Assembly: GCF_001649575.2 (NCBI RefSeq) | Contig: NC_051436.1 | Location: 14,016,347 to 14,080,346 of the forward strand | Direction: 5' to 3' | Length of the DNA: 64,000 nucleotides | DNA from: Kryptolebias marmoratus | Lineage: Eukaryota; Chordata; Actinopteri; Cyprinodontiformes; Rivulidae | Shown: positions 46,701 to 58,993 of the stretch, piece after piece | How the letters are laid out: each line of letters begins with the position of its first letter | Position numbering within the stretch: position 1 is the stretch's first letter | Notes under the pieces: generated by a model | The model's input: only the letters and a program-made list of their open reading frames with translations | What the model was told of the DNA's origin: nothing | Databases searched by the model: none | Translations under genes and position numbers: made by a program

Positions 46701-49700
46701 TTTCATTAGCTGATCCTCCCTCTTCATCCTTCAAACCCAGCTTCAGGCCGGGCTGAATATTAATCCCACTCATTTCTGGATTTGTGCTCAGACTTGTAGT
46801 TTTCCTGCAGCATTTAGTCCTCTGATTTTTTTAATTGCAATAGCGAGGGGTCAGTCTTGCATCTGGATATAAATACATATGTAGCCATGATTTAATCCAG
46901 TGAAAATGAATAATACTAAAAAGACAGGGTTTCAACACAGTCTTGAAAAATATGGGATTTTATTTGAGTATTTTCCACCATAGGGTAGGAGAAAAGACAA
47001 CAAAGACTCTGTTGTGTCCAGATTTTATTGCCTGTTGCATTTTTTTTTAAAATTAAATTAAAAATTTCTGAAGATTCTTCAAACAAGGAGGATATTTTTT
47101 CACACAGACTATATAAAATATGATTATCATCATGCCCACTTTAGGCTCATGTTACTTCCAGAAACTAGATACAGGAGATGCAGTTAATTTTTGTTTTGAG
47201 ATACTCTAATATCACTGAGGAATGTGCAGCTTTTACCTTTCAGCAGACAAAAATAAGCAGGGTCCTGTATGAAGTTTTATGTGTATTTTTTGGGGGGATT
47301 GTAGTCGGATTTTGGTTTGAAAAAAAAAAAGACAATCTGATGTCAAAAGTGGCTCAGAAATTGATGGAAAAGTGTGAAAACCTGTGTCAAAAAAAGTTGG
47401 GACTTTCAAAATGGAAAATAGAAAAGAACCCAAAAAAGAGGCTATTAGGGTTAATTAAAGTGGGGTTTTGTGGAAAAATTACGAACAAATAATATCCTAC
47501 CTGCTGTGGATAGCTTTTTGAACAACTTCAGCTTGGAAAAACAAAGTTTAATTCTGACTACTGATTAGCTAAAGGCTGGTCTGAACAGTGCAAATACAGC
47601 TTCGGTCTCAAAAACTTCACTGCAGTTCCTACGAACACATTTTTATAAACTTGTATATTACTGTCCCTTTTTAATCACATGGTTATTTACATGTAATTTA
47701 ATGGTTTTTGGCACCTGGGGCTCTTCCTGCATGGATATCATAACATTTCTGCTGGATTGAACGTATGACATGAAGCTGTAAGGGTGATAAAGTTTTATAA
47801 AACAGTGTTTGCACGAACCAGTGTTTAGAGTTTTTTTTAAGATGGCAGTAAACCACTATGGTCTTGATCTTCCTCTGACTAGCCATTAGCTCATCAATCC
47901 AGTCAGAATTAAACTATTTCTCCAAACTGAGGCTGTTCAAACAGTTATCTACAGCAGGTAAGATATTAATCATTTAAAACCTTTACACAGAACTCAACTT
48001 CGAAAGTGAACTTTTCCTCCCATTTAATTCCCGTTTCGGTTTTTGTTTTCTTTCCCTCACGTTGAAAAGTCAAACATTTTGTTATCCTTCACGCTGAGAG
48101 TAAGATTTTGTTTGCGCCAGAGTGAAGCTTTGGTTAGAGGCTTGTCCGATTGGCACAACAAACATCCAGCGGCTTGTCTATAACCGGAGCATCCAAGATT
48201 GGATAGTTCACATTTTTACGTAGCATATTTTCCTGCTTCCAGGCTAACCAGAGATGTTTCTCTTCACCACATGTGTAATTTTCTCCCAACGCAGAGCAGC
48301 ATTTTATCCAGCACTTTCTGAACTGTCCTCAGGAGGAAATCCTGTACCAGTACCCCGTGTCTGAGGCATCCGGCCGGCTGAAGGGAGTGAGGGGCATCTT
48401 CCTCACGCTCTGTGACATGCTGGAGAACGTCACAGGGGGGCGGATCATCAGGTTCGACTCACGCTGTGACAACATACACAGATAATGTCCAAGTCGTTCC
48501 ACTCGAGAAGCTGTGTTCTACTTTTATATTTCTGAAAAATGAATCGTTAGGATGTTTTTCCAATCTCGTGATGATTATTTCAGCTGTTTCAACTAATAAC
48601 TTTTGCTGTATTTGCTTCGAAAGTCCCTCCCTGTTCACAGTAGACTCTTCTCCAAGCTGACAACTGGGAGAAAAGTGTGTTATTTGCTTTATAACAGTTA
48701 ACTTTTACTCACGTTAACCCCACTTTCAGCCTCTTCTGGTAGTTTCATTTCCCGACCTTGGCGTCCTTCTGTCATATCTCCATCATTTCTTTTCTCCCGT
48801 TCCATCGATCAGTTCGTCCCTCTGGCTCGGGAAACATCTGGTTCACGTCGGCTACTGGAAGGAGCGCAACAACCTGCTGGTCATCGGTCTTCCTGCGGAG
48901 AGGTGGAACAACACACACACACGTGCTGCACACAGATCTGTGTAGGCGTCACACAAATGACAGGTGTCAGAATCGAACAGAAGACAAGTAAATCACGACA
49001 TGAACTCTGAGCGAGCACAAAATTGTTGTTAAGGAGGAAAGATTTAGAAGCCTAATCTGTAAATGTAATCTGAAAAAGACCATCTGTTTTCTTCACATGT
49101 AATATTAACATCTGCTTCTCTTTGGCCCTTTTGTTTCCAAAATGAACGCGTGTTTAAAGGAAGGAGCATGTGGTTATAAATTAATTATTGAAATGAGTCA
49201 TTTAATCCACCTGAAGATGCATCTGCCCACCTAAAATGTCGTTCACACTTGAATGTTCTGCGCCCACATTAAGAGAAAAAATGATTTATCTAAGGTTTTT
49301 TGGGGGGTTTTTGTTCTTCTTGGCTGGCGATAGTACAAACATTTAAGGAGCATTAGTTATGCTGAAGTCTAGCCAGTTCTGTGTTTGACTTTTTTCCCGT
49401 CTCCCTGCAGGGTTCCTCTGCTGTGCCTGCAGACGGTGGTGGGCGATGTGGTGCGGACATTAAAAGTGATGTACGGCTCCTTGGACAGGTTGGTTCTGGT
49501 GGAAACTTCCTCTCTCTGGTTATTATACGCTGATATAAAAACAACACGTACCATTGTTTCGTTTGTCCTGAAATATGACCGTTCCCTCTGTTGTTCTGTG
49601 TATCCTGACCTGGTTGGACGTCTCACGTGCATCCTCTGCAGGGCGTTCTGTAAGGAGGACCACGCTCCCAGGCTGGACCACTTCTTCTGCCTGTTCTTCC

Positions 49701-52700
49701 AGCAGCTCATCCAGCCTTCGCGTTTGAGGGAGGGCTCCACCGCGCCGCCGGTCGACGTCTCAGGATCCCTTTTTTTAGATGGCTTACCGGCGGTGCGATG
49801 GCTCACTCTGCCTCCGGAAATCAAGGTGTGTTCCTGTGAATTATCATGAAACGGGAGTGGATGAAAGTCGGCTGCTGCTGTCTGAATCAACGCTCTGGAG
49901 GCCCCCTGTAGTTCCTGCTTTTAGTGCAGCTTTGGCGTCCTCTTGTGTTCATTTAAAAAAACACGGACAAGATAACGTTTAATCCAAGCATAAATAAACA
50001 CACATCATTGTGGTGTTAATACATTTATTTTTTTAATAAAAATAATTTTAAGTCTTTTCTCCACAGATGGAGGTGGATACGGTACTTTCTGATTTTGAGT
50101 CCTCCGATTTTGGAGAAATGGTGAGGACCTGCTGATTTGTTCAACAGTTTGTTGCAGGGTCTTCCTTTTTTTTTAACTTATATTCAGTCACAAGTCATAA
50201 ATGATGTGCACTTGTGTTGAAGAGGCGCATTAGTGTTGTATTACTGATTCTAAATTTGGTGCAGCTCGGTGAGCACATATGCATGTTAGGCGATATACCA
50301 TCTGTGTTTTGGCCTCGTCAAGAGAGAGGAACCAGTTTGCCTATTTTTAGAGCGGCGTTCATCTTGGTGCGTATGTTTGTATATGTTTATTTTTTATCAA
50401 GAAGCAGATGAGAACTGATTTCTTATAAGAACATTAATATAAGTAGTGCAGAGGCCAAAGGTTGAAAATGAAACTAAAGTGTCACTATTATCAGTGTTTT
50501 GGTTCGTTAAGGCCACAGTGCCCCAGAGAAAACCTGCCTGGAGTCAGAATGTCTACCAGTGTTATGAAAACATGCTCATCCATATAGCTAAAAACAGTAA
50601 GCATCATTGTTGCTACTCTCAGAGGGAGATCCATTTGGCAAGATGGTCTGAACCACATAAACCTGTGTTATGATGTTCAAATACATCTCTCAGCTGTCAG
50701 TCTTTGCTTGTAATACCTCTGACTTAACTTCTCTTTTATGTTTGTCTCGTGTTTGTCCTTAATTTTCTTCTTGCAGGCAGAGGACTTTTTTGGCCTGAGG
50801 CGTCTCTATGTCATACTCGGCTCCTGTTTGTTCTATAAGGTGGGTTCTGAAGTCAAGATGTGTTTCAGTTCCTGCGATGGTTCTGCCTTTAGATCCTCCC
50901 CCCGACAGAGTCTAGATCAGGGGTCTCCAATCCTGGTCCTGGAGGGCCACCATCCTGCAGGTTTTACTTGTTTCTCTGCTCCAACACATCTGATTTGAAT
51001 CAATGGGTGATTAACAGGCTTCTGCAGAACAGGAAGAGGTGATTTAACCACTGAATCAGGTGTGTTGGAGCAGAGAAACAAGGAAAACATGCAGGATGGT
51101 GGCCCTCCAGGACCAGGATTGGAGACCCCTGGTCTAGATAGTCATTTGTTAAAACCACAGAGGAGAAAGGTGCAGACGTCAGTGAGCATTTATTAAGTTT
51201 AACAAAGTCTTTGGTGTTTGCGCCGTCTCCACCTTTAGTCGTACCTGATTGCCAACCATCTCCCAAAAGAAGACCTGCTGGACGTGTGTCTGTACTGCCA
51301 GCACTACTGCCTGCTGCCGCTGGCGTCGGAGCAGCGGGTGGGTCAGCTGGTCATCTGGAGAGAGGTGTTTCCCCAGCAGAGAGCCACCGGAGGGGTCAGC
51401 TCTGCACCGGGCTTCAGCCAGCCACAGGGACGACACTTCCTGCTCATAGTGGGGCTGGTAAGGAGGGAAATCACTGACTGGTCATCACTTTTAGGGGGGG
51501 AGGCAGGTGACCTGAATCATGTGAAACATAATAAATATTAAAGGCCTGAAAGCACATCACCCACTTCATGTCAGAGTGAGTGAGATCACATTATGTTGAG
51601 AAATGACAGAGTTGTAGCTGTTTTTTTAATTTCAGACAATCTGTCCTCTTTTTGCTGCAGTATTAATGAGATGAGTCCTCCCGAATCTGTCCATTCTGAC
51701 TGTGCATTTGAATGTTTAATGTTTTCCTACAGTTGTTCTTCGTTATAATGTCTTTTCTTCTCTTTTCTTTGTCTCCCCCTCAGAGACACTTCATGCAGTG
51801 TGTCTTGTTGGAAGCAGGTGGTTGTGCTTCACCAGCTCTGGGTTCTCCGGGGCCTGACTGTGTTTACGTTGATCAGGTGGGCTTTGGAATAAAGTCACAT
51901 AAAATCCAGTTTTGGTTGTTTGCTGTCAGGGTTAGATGTGTTTGTGTTCTGGCCTCAGGTGAAAGCCACCTTGCTGCAGCTGGAGGTGCTGGAGGCAGGC
52001 ATGGAGGAGCGCCTGAGCGCCCCGCCTGCTCCCTGCCTGTCGTGTGCCGACTGGTTCCTCCCCGCTGCTACGACCCGCGACCGGCTCGATAGCCTGGCCT
52101 CCTCCTCCCCCATCCTCAACAAGCTCGCCGGCGCCTTTCGAGGCCCCTCTCCCGGGTCCAGAGGGCGCAGCCTTTTCGGTGAGAAGTCCCGTCGGCCCAG
52201 CCCTCAGAGGAGCTTGTCGGACAGTGGGAGCGAGGGGCAGACGGATGCTGGGTCGGGGTTTGGTTCGTCGGGAACCTCAGGCCTCAGCCCTCACTCTACT
52301 CCAGACTCAGCGAGGAAGCTCGGGGGGAGACGGGACTCTCTGGGGTCCGGGGGGTCTGATGGGAGCGGAGGCAGCGGAGGCCTCTTTAAGGTACAGCTGT
52401 AGCCTGTTCACATAATTAAGATGACATCCTCTCGGGGGGGTTTCTTTCCTTTTAGTCAGCCCAGTTAACCAAGTAAAGCATGAAACCGCAGAAGTCTTTG
52501 ATGCACTTTCATCTTTTATACAGTCCTGTGCAAAAGTCTTCAGTCATCCTCAGTTTTTCTTTTTTTTTTTTGCTTTCAGTCAGACTTTCTTTTAAATGAC
52601 GCGGTGTTGATGCTGGATCTTTAGGCACTTTGTTACTTTCAGTCTGTTACAAAGATGCAGTTTGTTCACAATATTTTAAATGAATCTATAAAAATATGAA

Positions 52701-55700
52701 GGAGAAGACAGTTTGACAGACAGGATGTAGTATTTTAGCACCAACAAGTGTTTCTCAAAGAGCTGTTAGCTGAAAACTTGACTACAGTAGATCATTGATT
52801 ATGCTGCATCTCTCAGGTCTTTGCTGGATTTTTTTTCCCCTGAAATGCCTTTCAGATACTATTCATCTGCTGTAGGTTTAGGCTTTTTGTTTTTTTAGGT
52901 TTGGTACTTCTTTTGTCCTCATCTTGTCCATTTTCCTCATTTTTTAAAGCACAAACGGCACAATTTGCTGTTCTGGTCAGGTACAAGACCTGGACAGAAA
53001 ATAAGTGACAAAGCACCCAAAGTAAAAAAAAACCAACAACTTTAAAAGACTTTGTGAATACCTGGATAGTTATTGTTCAAAACCACTTCAAGAGATAATA
53101 AGAAAACCTGACTCCTTGAAAACAAAAGTAAAATGAAATAATGAAATTAGGGATGATTTTCAACCAGTTGACTGTAATGTATTTGTAAAAGTATTTACTG
53201 CACCTCTGATGTTATTTCCAGAGTCGTCTCTTCATCGAAATCAAACAATATTCTTACTATTACATCGAAAAATAAATACAAATAAAGTAGAAATGTTGCA
53301 GGTTTTATGATAATTGATTAAATCACGTATCAATGTTTTCTTTGTGACCCCAGAGTTGCTTAAAAGCCAGGTTTGTGCCTTGCAGGCAGTTTTGTTTTCT
53401 TCTAACAGGGTTTTGTTTTCCAGACACCCAGGATGAAACACCCAAACCCTTTCTACCTGGGAACCCTGAAGAAGACCCTGACTGAGAGGGAAACAGAGGA
53501 AATGTACAACAACTTAAAGTAAGTACCGTGTGTTTCTCTTCTATGTTTGTTAAAGTTCCAAGCAGAATGAAGTGTTGGTTTCTCTGTGACAGGCTGACGT
53601 CGGGTGCAGAGAACACCTTGTTCCACTACGTCCTGATGGAAGCGGTGCAGGGAATCTTCATCACCCCGACTCACAGAGAAGTGGCTCAGCTCAGCGGCTC
53701 CATCCACCCGCAGCTCATACGCAACTTCCACCACTGCTGCCTCTCCATACGAGCCGCCTTCCAGCAGAGTCTGCCGGCCAGGGTGAGAACCGTTCGAATG
53801 CCTCCACATGAAGTTTCTGCTAAAATGATCCAACAGCAAACCAGTTCCTCTCTGCCCAGATGGATGCAGTTCTGGCTCTCTACATCTCAGTCTTAATTTG
53901 TTAAAAATAGGGTTAGAAAGCTTTTGTCAGTTCCTTCGCTGATGTTGAAACCTCTGAACTGTGCAGATTTGCATCGTATCAAAGGGTTTTAAACATCCTA
54001 GACGATGATGAAGTTTCAGATTTGATCTTTTTAAAAGCACACTTCAAGTTAATTAAAGATTGAATTAGCAGTAAACAAATACCGTCTTATGAAGCAGTGA
54101 TTCTCAGATGTTTTAGAATGATTACCACCTCAGATCTCCAAGTGCCACCATCATGACAGACTTCTGTTCCCGACTGGAGCCACTCGTCTTTTTTGGCTCT
54201 CTGCTCTTTAGCTTCACGTCACACTTTGGTCAGCCCAGTGGTTAATTAGTTTGGTTTATTCAACTAAGTTGATGCTGGGTGATTTGGTAATACCGTATTT
54301 TCCGCGCTATAGGGCTATAGGTCATTTTCAAACTTTTGTCGTATATAAAGCGCATCGGACTATAAGACGCATCGTCGTGCACCTCCCAGTTTTTGTATTT
54401 TCATGCGTACCACGTGCGCTTGTTCGCCTGTATCAGCATTTTTATGATCCCTCTATGGGAGATAACAAAGATAATCAAACGGGTCAAAACTCACGGAAGA
54501 AATCTGCACCGACGTAACCATCAAGTGTAAACACCTACACCGCTCGCTCAGGTCTGTGCACCACTGTAACAGAGCCTAATGCTGCGAGCGGTGCAGCTTT
54601 GTAGTTTAACCAAAGTCGTACTAAAACATCACAACTTCTTACATATATAAGACGCTCCGGATTATAAGGAGCACAATCGTTGTTGGGGAAAACTGAAGGC
54701 TTTTAAGTGCGCCTTATAGTCCAGAAAATACAGTAAATAATGTAAACTGATAAAATCTTTGGGAAGGGAGGTTATTAGTTTTAAGATTAACAGGCATTTA
54801 TTTCACTTCCCTAAGAATATCTAACCTTAGTAACACAGTAGAGTTACAGTAGTTTTCCTGATTTTAAAACTAAACACAAACATGTAGATCATGAACTCTT
54901 ATTCTCACATTTCACTCCATCTGTAACTTTTCTTGTTACACTTTTATACGAAGTGTACAGCTGAGTAGAGATGGACAGATAACAATATGTAATCATTTGG
55001 TATTTATTCTTGGCCAGATGATGTCTTGTGATCTTATAAAATGTGCAGCTCAGAGACACTTTTAGTGTCGTCCAGCAGACGAGGAAATGGGTCTCAAACT
55101 GAGCCGTCATGTGACCGGGCGTCTCTTCGTCTCCTGCAGGGCCGTCGCGCCGCAGACAGGCCTCAGAACGCCGGGTGGGGTCTGGGTCCGGTCAAAGAAC
55201 ACGGGGTTCTGTTTCAGTGCAAACCTGAGAACTGGACGGACCAGAAGAAACCCGCCCCCACCATGACTTACTGGGTGATAGGGTACGTACGTCTGCATCA
55301 GTTCAGATGGGGAAATAAAATGACTTTGAGGTTTGAACCTTTGAAACGTGACGACAGCTGCTGATAAACAGGCAGGTTGTAGAGAGGAGAGACTCAGAAA
55401 AATAAAATAAATAAACCTGACTGGTCTTTTGACCTTTAACAGCAGAATGTGACCTAAACATATTTTACTGTTAGAAAGGAGGAATCTGTTTTTATTCAGA
55501 GCAGCTGATTCTGTTAAAGGAGACTTCTTCTGGCTGCTATTTTAGGACTGAAATGAACCAAAACAGAGAGAGTGGAACAAAACTACACATTGAACCTGAT
55601 GAAAGTATTTGTATTTAGGTTTTAGAAGGATTACATTCAGTTAAAGTAGATTTAAAACTAGAGCAGGGTCATGGGGAACCATTTTGAAGTACTTCCAGCC

Positions 55701-55891
55701 TTAATGAGGCAGGATTTCACTTTCCTTCAAAAGCCTTTGTTTTAAAAGATAAACATCTTTCTTTTGATCTCACATCCAGGCGGATGTTGCTGGAGCCCGT
55801 TCCTCAGGAGTTCTACGTGTGTTTTCACGATTCGGTACCAGAAGTTCCTGTGGAGATGGCCTTCAGACTCTCCTTTGGCTTGGCTTTGTGA
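37769..55891 (+). CDS. intu: Inturned planar cell polarity protein (CPLANE subunit)
   Basis: Complete 17-exon gene, 955 residues (human 942). Exons: 37769-37878, 39234-39829, 41710-41795, 44913-45116, 48333-48451, 48813-48902, 49411-49488, 49642-49825, 50067-50120, 50777-50839, 51239-51457, 51784-51876, 51959-52390, 53424-53518, 53593-53782, 55140-55282, 55780-55891. All join in frame with GT-AG introns. INTU with FUZ and WDPCP forms the CPLANE complex, which acts at the ciliary base in basal body docking, ciliogenesis and Rab activation. Recognition rests on [23 protein letters not shown] near residue 37, a PDZ domain at about 165-265 ([21 protein letters not shown]), then longin-type regions including [40 protein letters not shown] and [10 protein letters not shown], and the end ENTLFHYV...[12 protein letters not shown]...ENWTDQKK. 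Exon 13 carries a serine/glycine-rich linker (about 670-776). The large introns hold several mobile elements listed separately. Confidence 0.96.
40388..40408. repeat. (CTA)n microsatellite in intu intron 2
   Basis: Seven CTA units within intron 2. Confidence 0.85.
40878..41070. mobile_element. Palindromic hAT-like MITE, copy 2, in intu intron 2
   Basis: The ends 'cagtggtgtcc' and 'ggacaccactg' are exact inverted repeats. The flanks atataaaa (40870-40877) and atacaaaa (41071-41078) form an 8-base target duplication with one change, as hAT transposases make. The interior is largely self-complementary with no coding sequence. Confidence 0.8.
41130..41620 (-). mobile_element. Tc1-like transposase remnant in intu intron 2
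   Basis: On the minus strand, the frame at 41261-41512 reads [19 protein letters not shown] and later [10 protein letters not shown], which are the conserved 'HGGGS...WGCFSA..TG' and 'QQDNDPKHT' blocks of the Tc1 DDE domain. No full transposase or clear terminal repeats remain. Confidence 0.8.
42250..42500 (-). repeat. Dispersed repeat family R1, copy 3, in intu intron 3
   Basis: Read as reverse complement it carries 'tctcagctactaccac', 'gctaaggtcagtta', 'gttaatcagttgtagacg' and 'ggttcatgagatatttta', matching the copy at 3.96-4.24 kb in the same order. Confidence 0.6.
43453..43490. repeat. (TG)n microsatellite in intu intron 3
   Basis: TG/CG-alternating tract of about 38 bases. A shorter TG run lies near 43286-43308. 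Confidence 0.95.
47461..47994. mobile_element. Foldback element F1, short copy, in intu intron 4
   Basis: The left arm ('ggggttttgtggaaaaatta', 'tcctacctgctgtggatagc', 'gattagctaaaggctgg') is mirrored as reverse complement on the right ('tagccattagctcatcaatc', 'cagttatctacagcaggtaa', 'aacctttacacagaactc'). The same arms occur at 58.99-60.05 kb. There is no transposase inside. Probably a non-autonomous DNA element with long inverted repeats. Confidence 0.65.
50918..51131. mobile_element. Palindromic hAT-like MITE, copy 3, in intu intron 10
   Basis: The ends 'caggggtctccaatcctgg' and 'ccaggattggagacccctg' are perfect inverted repeats. Perfect 8-base target duplications gtctagat lie at 50910-50917 and 51132-51139. 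The interior is palindromic ('tctgctccaacacatctgat' against 'caggtgtgttggagcagag'). The cleanest and probably youngest copy here. Confidence 0.9.
54291..54735. mobile_element. Non-autonomous DNA transposon in intu intron 15
   Basis: It begins 'taccgtattttccgcgctat' and ends 'tatagtccagaaaatacagta', near-perfect inverted termini. The interior repeats 'tataagacgc' and 'attataaggagcac' type words, a signature of a common fish and vertebrate MITE family. No coding content. Confidence 0.75.
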
Positions 55892-56457
55892 CGCATCATC
55901 AAAATGGACGCGGAAAGACGCAGGTTTTCGGTCACACTCTCAGGAACACGGAGCTCTGAAGCTCTTTAGATGCAGCCGAGCGTGAAGCTTTAAAGCCGTC
56001 GGTGAGATGACGTAACGGGGAGGTTCTGCTGCCTCCGTTTTCCAGATGGTTTTTCTGCAGATCACAGCGGACCGTGGCGGAGGCTTTGAGCGCTGATAAG
56101 TAAACGACCGGCTGACCTCAGCTTCAACCCCCGATCCTGCTTCTGCCGGACGAAACAGCTGCTTAATTCAGAATTTGCTGTGAAGTTTACAAAGCTAGAC
56201 CAATTTAAAAAAAAATAAAAAAGTTACAGAAACCTCTGACCTGACAGCAAATGATGCTGCTTTGATATTTTCACGTTTTATATGCAGTGAAGCAAAAACA
56301 CTCATTGTTAATTTAAATATTGTACAGCTTTGTATGGAAATTGACTCATTTGTTACTTAAATTAGCATTTTTACATTAAAAATCAACAGATTTTTTGATT
56401 GTTTCAGAGTATTTTACTCAATCCTAAAGTACTGTCTTTTACACATTTTTGAATAAA
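55892..56457 (+). other. intu 3' UTR
   Basis: Follows the intu stop. Possible polyadenylation signals AATAAA are at 56214-56219 and 56452-56457. The part from about 56229 to 56456 has a diverged second copy at 58.65-58.87 kb. Confidence 0.55.
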
Positions 56458-57149
56458 TGGTCACTGTAGTGAAAACATTACTAAAAATGTGAATTTTAGC
56501 CTGAAGCAGCCTGTAGTAATTAGTATTAGGTGTATTAAAGCTGCATTTCTTTATATTTTGAACAACTTTGCCTTGAGTGTAAAATAAGTAATTTATGATC
56601 AAACTCACATTTCTTCAGGACTGGGTAAGAACCTCTCATTCTCATCACAATACTTATTTTAACTCAACTTCTTTCAATTTTGATTTTGTTCATTACATAG
56701 TTAGCTCTCCTCCTTCTCATCCAGGTTTCGTTTAATCGCAGAATAATGTTTATAACTCATTCCACAATCTGTAAACACGTTTATTTGTAGCTAAAATCCT
56801 TTTATCCTAAAATAGTTTGTTCTTTTTTTTCTCTCGGGTGAACATCAGGGTCTCTGACTCTCCTTCCCTCCCTGTTTTAAAACGACTAACACTCCTAAAG
56901 TGAAAGGATACACTTTTAAAACTAACTAATAATAATAAATGATAAAAACACACTCCTCTGACACAAACCTGACCAAGAAAATAACTCAGAATTAACCAGT
57001 TTATACTGTTTAAAGTGATTTATGCTTAAATTCACAAAATCTGTCTTGTTTTTTAGCCCTTTTTTCACTTGAGATTACTTCATGTCTTTATTGTTAATAA
57101 CAAACTAAAGTTTGAGCACTTTAGTTTCCAATTAAACGCTGAACTTCCT
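56458..57149. other. Intergenic, no gene seen
   Basis: AT-rich sequence. No exon or RNA recognised. Confidence 0.35.
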
Positions 57150-57335
57150 CAGGTTGTTGTAGGTCTGAATTAACTTTTGCAATTAACTAGTTTCAAGATG
57201 GCCGCCACAGCTATTCAACCTTAGCCATCCTAAAAATATCTGTAACTCAGTCAGCTGCAGATGTTCAGCTAAAATGTCATGTGGCTCTAACTGAGTCATA
57301 GTCTGAGAGCTAAAAGACTGCAGGATATCACAGTA
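57150..57335. repeat. Partial copy of the R1-like dispersed repeat
   Basis: Contains 'caagatggccgccacagct', 'ttagccatcctaaaaatat', 'gtaactcagtcagctg' and 'agctaaaatgtcatgtggct', resembling the central part of the R1 copies (gene-desert repeat, no frame). Confidence 0.45.
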
Positions 57336-58379
57336 TTAGGGAGAGAATGTTTTCTTCTTTTTAAGTTTCGACCAAAATGGCTTCAACTTCATTAATTCTC
57401 ATCATAAGATGATACTATTTTAAATGTCTGTCATAAAAGGTAGTTAGTAATATTCATTCCTACAATAATGGATCGGCCTTTAGTTGTTCAACCATTTCAT
57501 TAAACAGTGATCTTGTCCACTTAGTGATAGAAGAGCTGTTTTTGAGCACAAACGTCACACTGTCCTCCAAACTAACTCCCTTACTTCTTGTAAAGTAAAT
57601 TAGAACCTTGTTAATAAAGGCGGCGTACAAAAATAAACATCTATTGTTGCTGTTAATTTTATTCTTAAATACTAGTCAAAGTCATGTGGAAATCCTGATT
57701 TTTCAGTGTTGGGCCAAGCTCTGATCTGTTTAAGATCCTAACAACATCTCAGAGGAGGTAAACAACAAAAGCAGGTGTTTAAGTTAGGTAACATCTGTGG
57801 TGTGTCTCTATGTTTATCAACCTGAAATACTTTTTATTCAGTATTTTACAGTGTAGTGAAAAAAAGATTGTTTTTGGCAACTTGGGGTTTGAAGTGTTGC
57901 CGTGTCTGAGTTTTTGTGATCATATACATATCCTCTTTACTACCAGGAAAAAAAATATTGTCCAATCACAATTTAAACAAAAATTCCCTAATCTGTGTAA
58001 GGTACCAAAGCCTCACCTCTTCATATTTGGTATCATTGAAAAGCCCTAAATGTCCTCTGTAGATGGCAAAATTTGAAAAGCTGGTAGTCAGGAGGATACT
58101 ACAGTAAACATTTGAACTTGTTTTATTTTTAATGTTTGATTCGGAGTAGATGGGATCCTGTTGTTCTTCTGTTTGACCAGCAGGTGGCAGCAGGCTGCGG
58201 GTCAAACAGCGGCTGTTTGTTTCCGGTTTTTATGAAGGCATTAAACGAAAGGGCAAAGCTGACCTAACTGTGTCCTCAACGATGGCTTTAAAGCAAATAT
58301 TCAGCCGGAAAACACAAATGAACAACATAGAAAGAGCAGGATTATTTTTTCTCATCTCCAACGCGTGAAGCAGTCACGT
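57336..58379. other. Intergenic, no gene seen
   Basis: AT-rich sequence. The two overlapping frames near 57810-58205 have no domain. 'gaccagcaggtggcagcagg' at about 58177 resembles a CTCF-type word (CAGGTGGCAG). Confidence 0.35.
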
Positions 58380-58451
58380 GGTTCCATGGTGTAATGGTTA
58401 GCACTCTGGACTCTGAATCCAGCGATCCGAGTTCAAATCTCGGTGGGACCT
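58380..58451 (+). tRNA. tRNA-Gln (anticodon CUG)
   Basis: 72-nt cloverleaf. The acceptor GGTTCCA pairs with TGGGACC, with discriminator T. The D arm carries the A box TGGTGTAATGGTTAGC, the anticodon stem TGGA/TCCA holds a CTCTGAA loop with CTG at 58413-58415, and the T arm carries the B box GAGTTCAAATCTC. There is no intron. A T5 run at about 58455-58459 is a pol III terminator. It matches the usual vertebrate tRNA-Gln(CUG), so it is probably functional. Confidence 0.97.
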
Positions 58452-58454
58452 GAT

Positions 58455-58459
58455 CTTTT
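58455..58459 (+). terminator. Pol III terminator of tRNA-Gln
   Basis: Run of five T residues (gatctttttg) four bases after the tRNA discriminator base. Confidence 0.8.
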
Positions 58460-58649
58460 TGTGGTACTTTAATTAATTTTATTTAATTTCACAGTAAAAA
58501 AATAGGTGTTGAACACATCAGTGACTTCCTACATAACGTAATCTGAACGCTGGGGTGTTTGTTTGTTAAACACTACTGTGGAACTACAGTATTATAGTTT
58601 TATTGTGACTTATACTCTGTTTTGTGCTCGTTGTTGAAACAGTTTTAGG

Positions 58650-58875
58650 AGAAACCTCTGACCTGACAGCCAATGATGCTTTGATATTTTCATGTTTTGT
58701 CTGCAGCGAAGCAAAAACATTCATTGTTGCTTAATTTAAATATAGTTTCGTATGGAAGTTGACTCATTTTTTATATAAATGAGCATATTTTACATTAAAA
58801 ATCAACAGCTTTTTATTGTTTTGAAGTATTTTACTTGATCCTAAAGTACTGTCTTTTACACATTATTGAAAAAAT
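58650..58875 (+). repeat. Diverged direct copy of the intu 3' UTR
   Basis: Aligns in the same orientation with 56229-56456: 'gaaacctctgacctgacagc', 'gatgctttgatattttca', 'tacattaaaaatcaacag', 'cctaaagtactgtcttttac' in order. The upstream copy ends with AATAAA, while this one has GAAAAAA at that place. Local duplication. Confidence 0.8.
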
Positions 58876-58993
58876 GTTCATGTCAATGTTCAAACCTAAA
58901 TGCCTATTTTAAGGAGTTGTTGTTACTAGAAGTCATAAACACCACAAACTCAGCTTCTGTTGTACATAATTGGGTTGTTCAGAGAGACGGATG

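Noticed and set aside
49369..49890. 173-codon minus-strand open frame
   Set aside because: Antisense to intu exons 7-8; the plus strand has conserved protein and splice sites.
53453..53839. 128-codon minus-strand open frame
   Set aside because: Antisense to intu exons 14-15, no domain.
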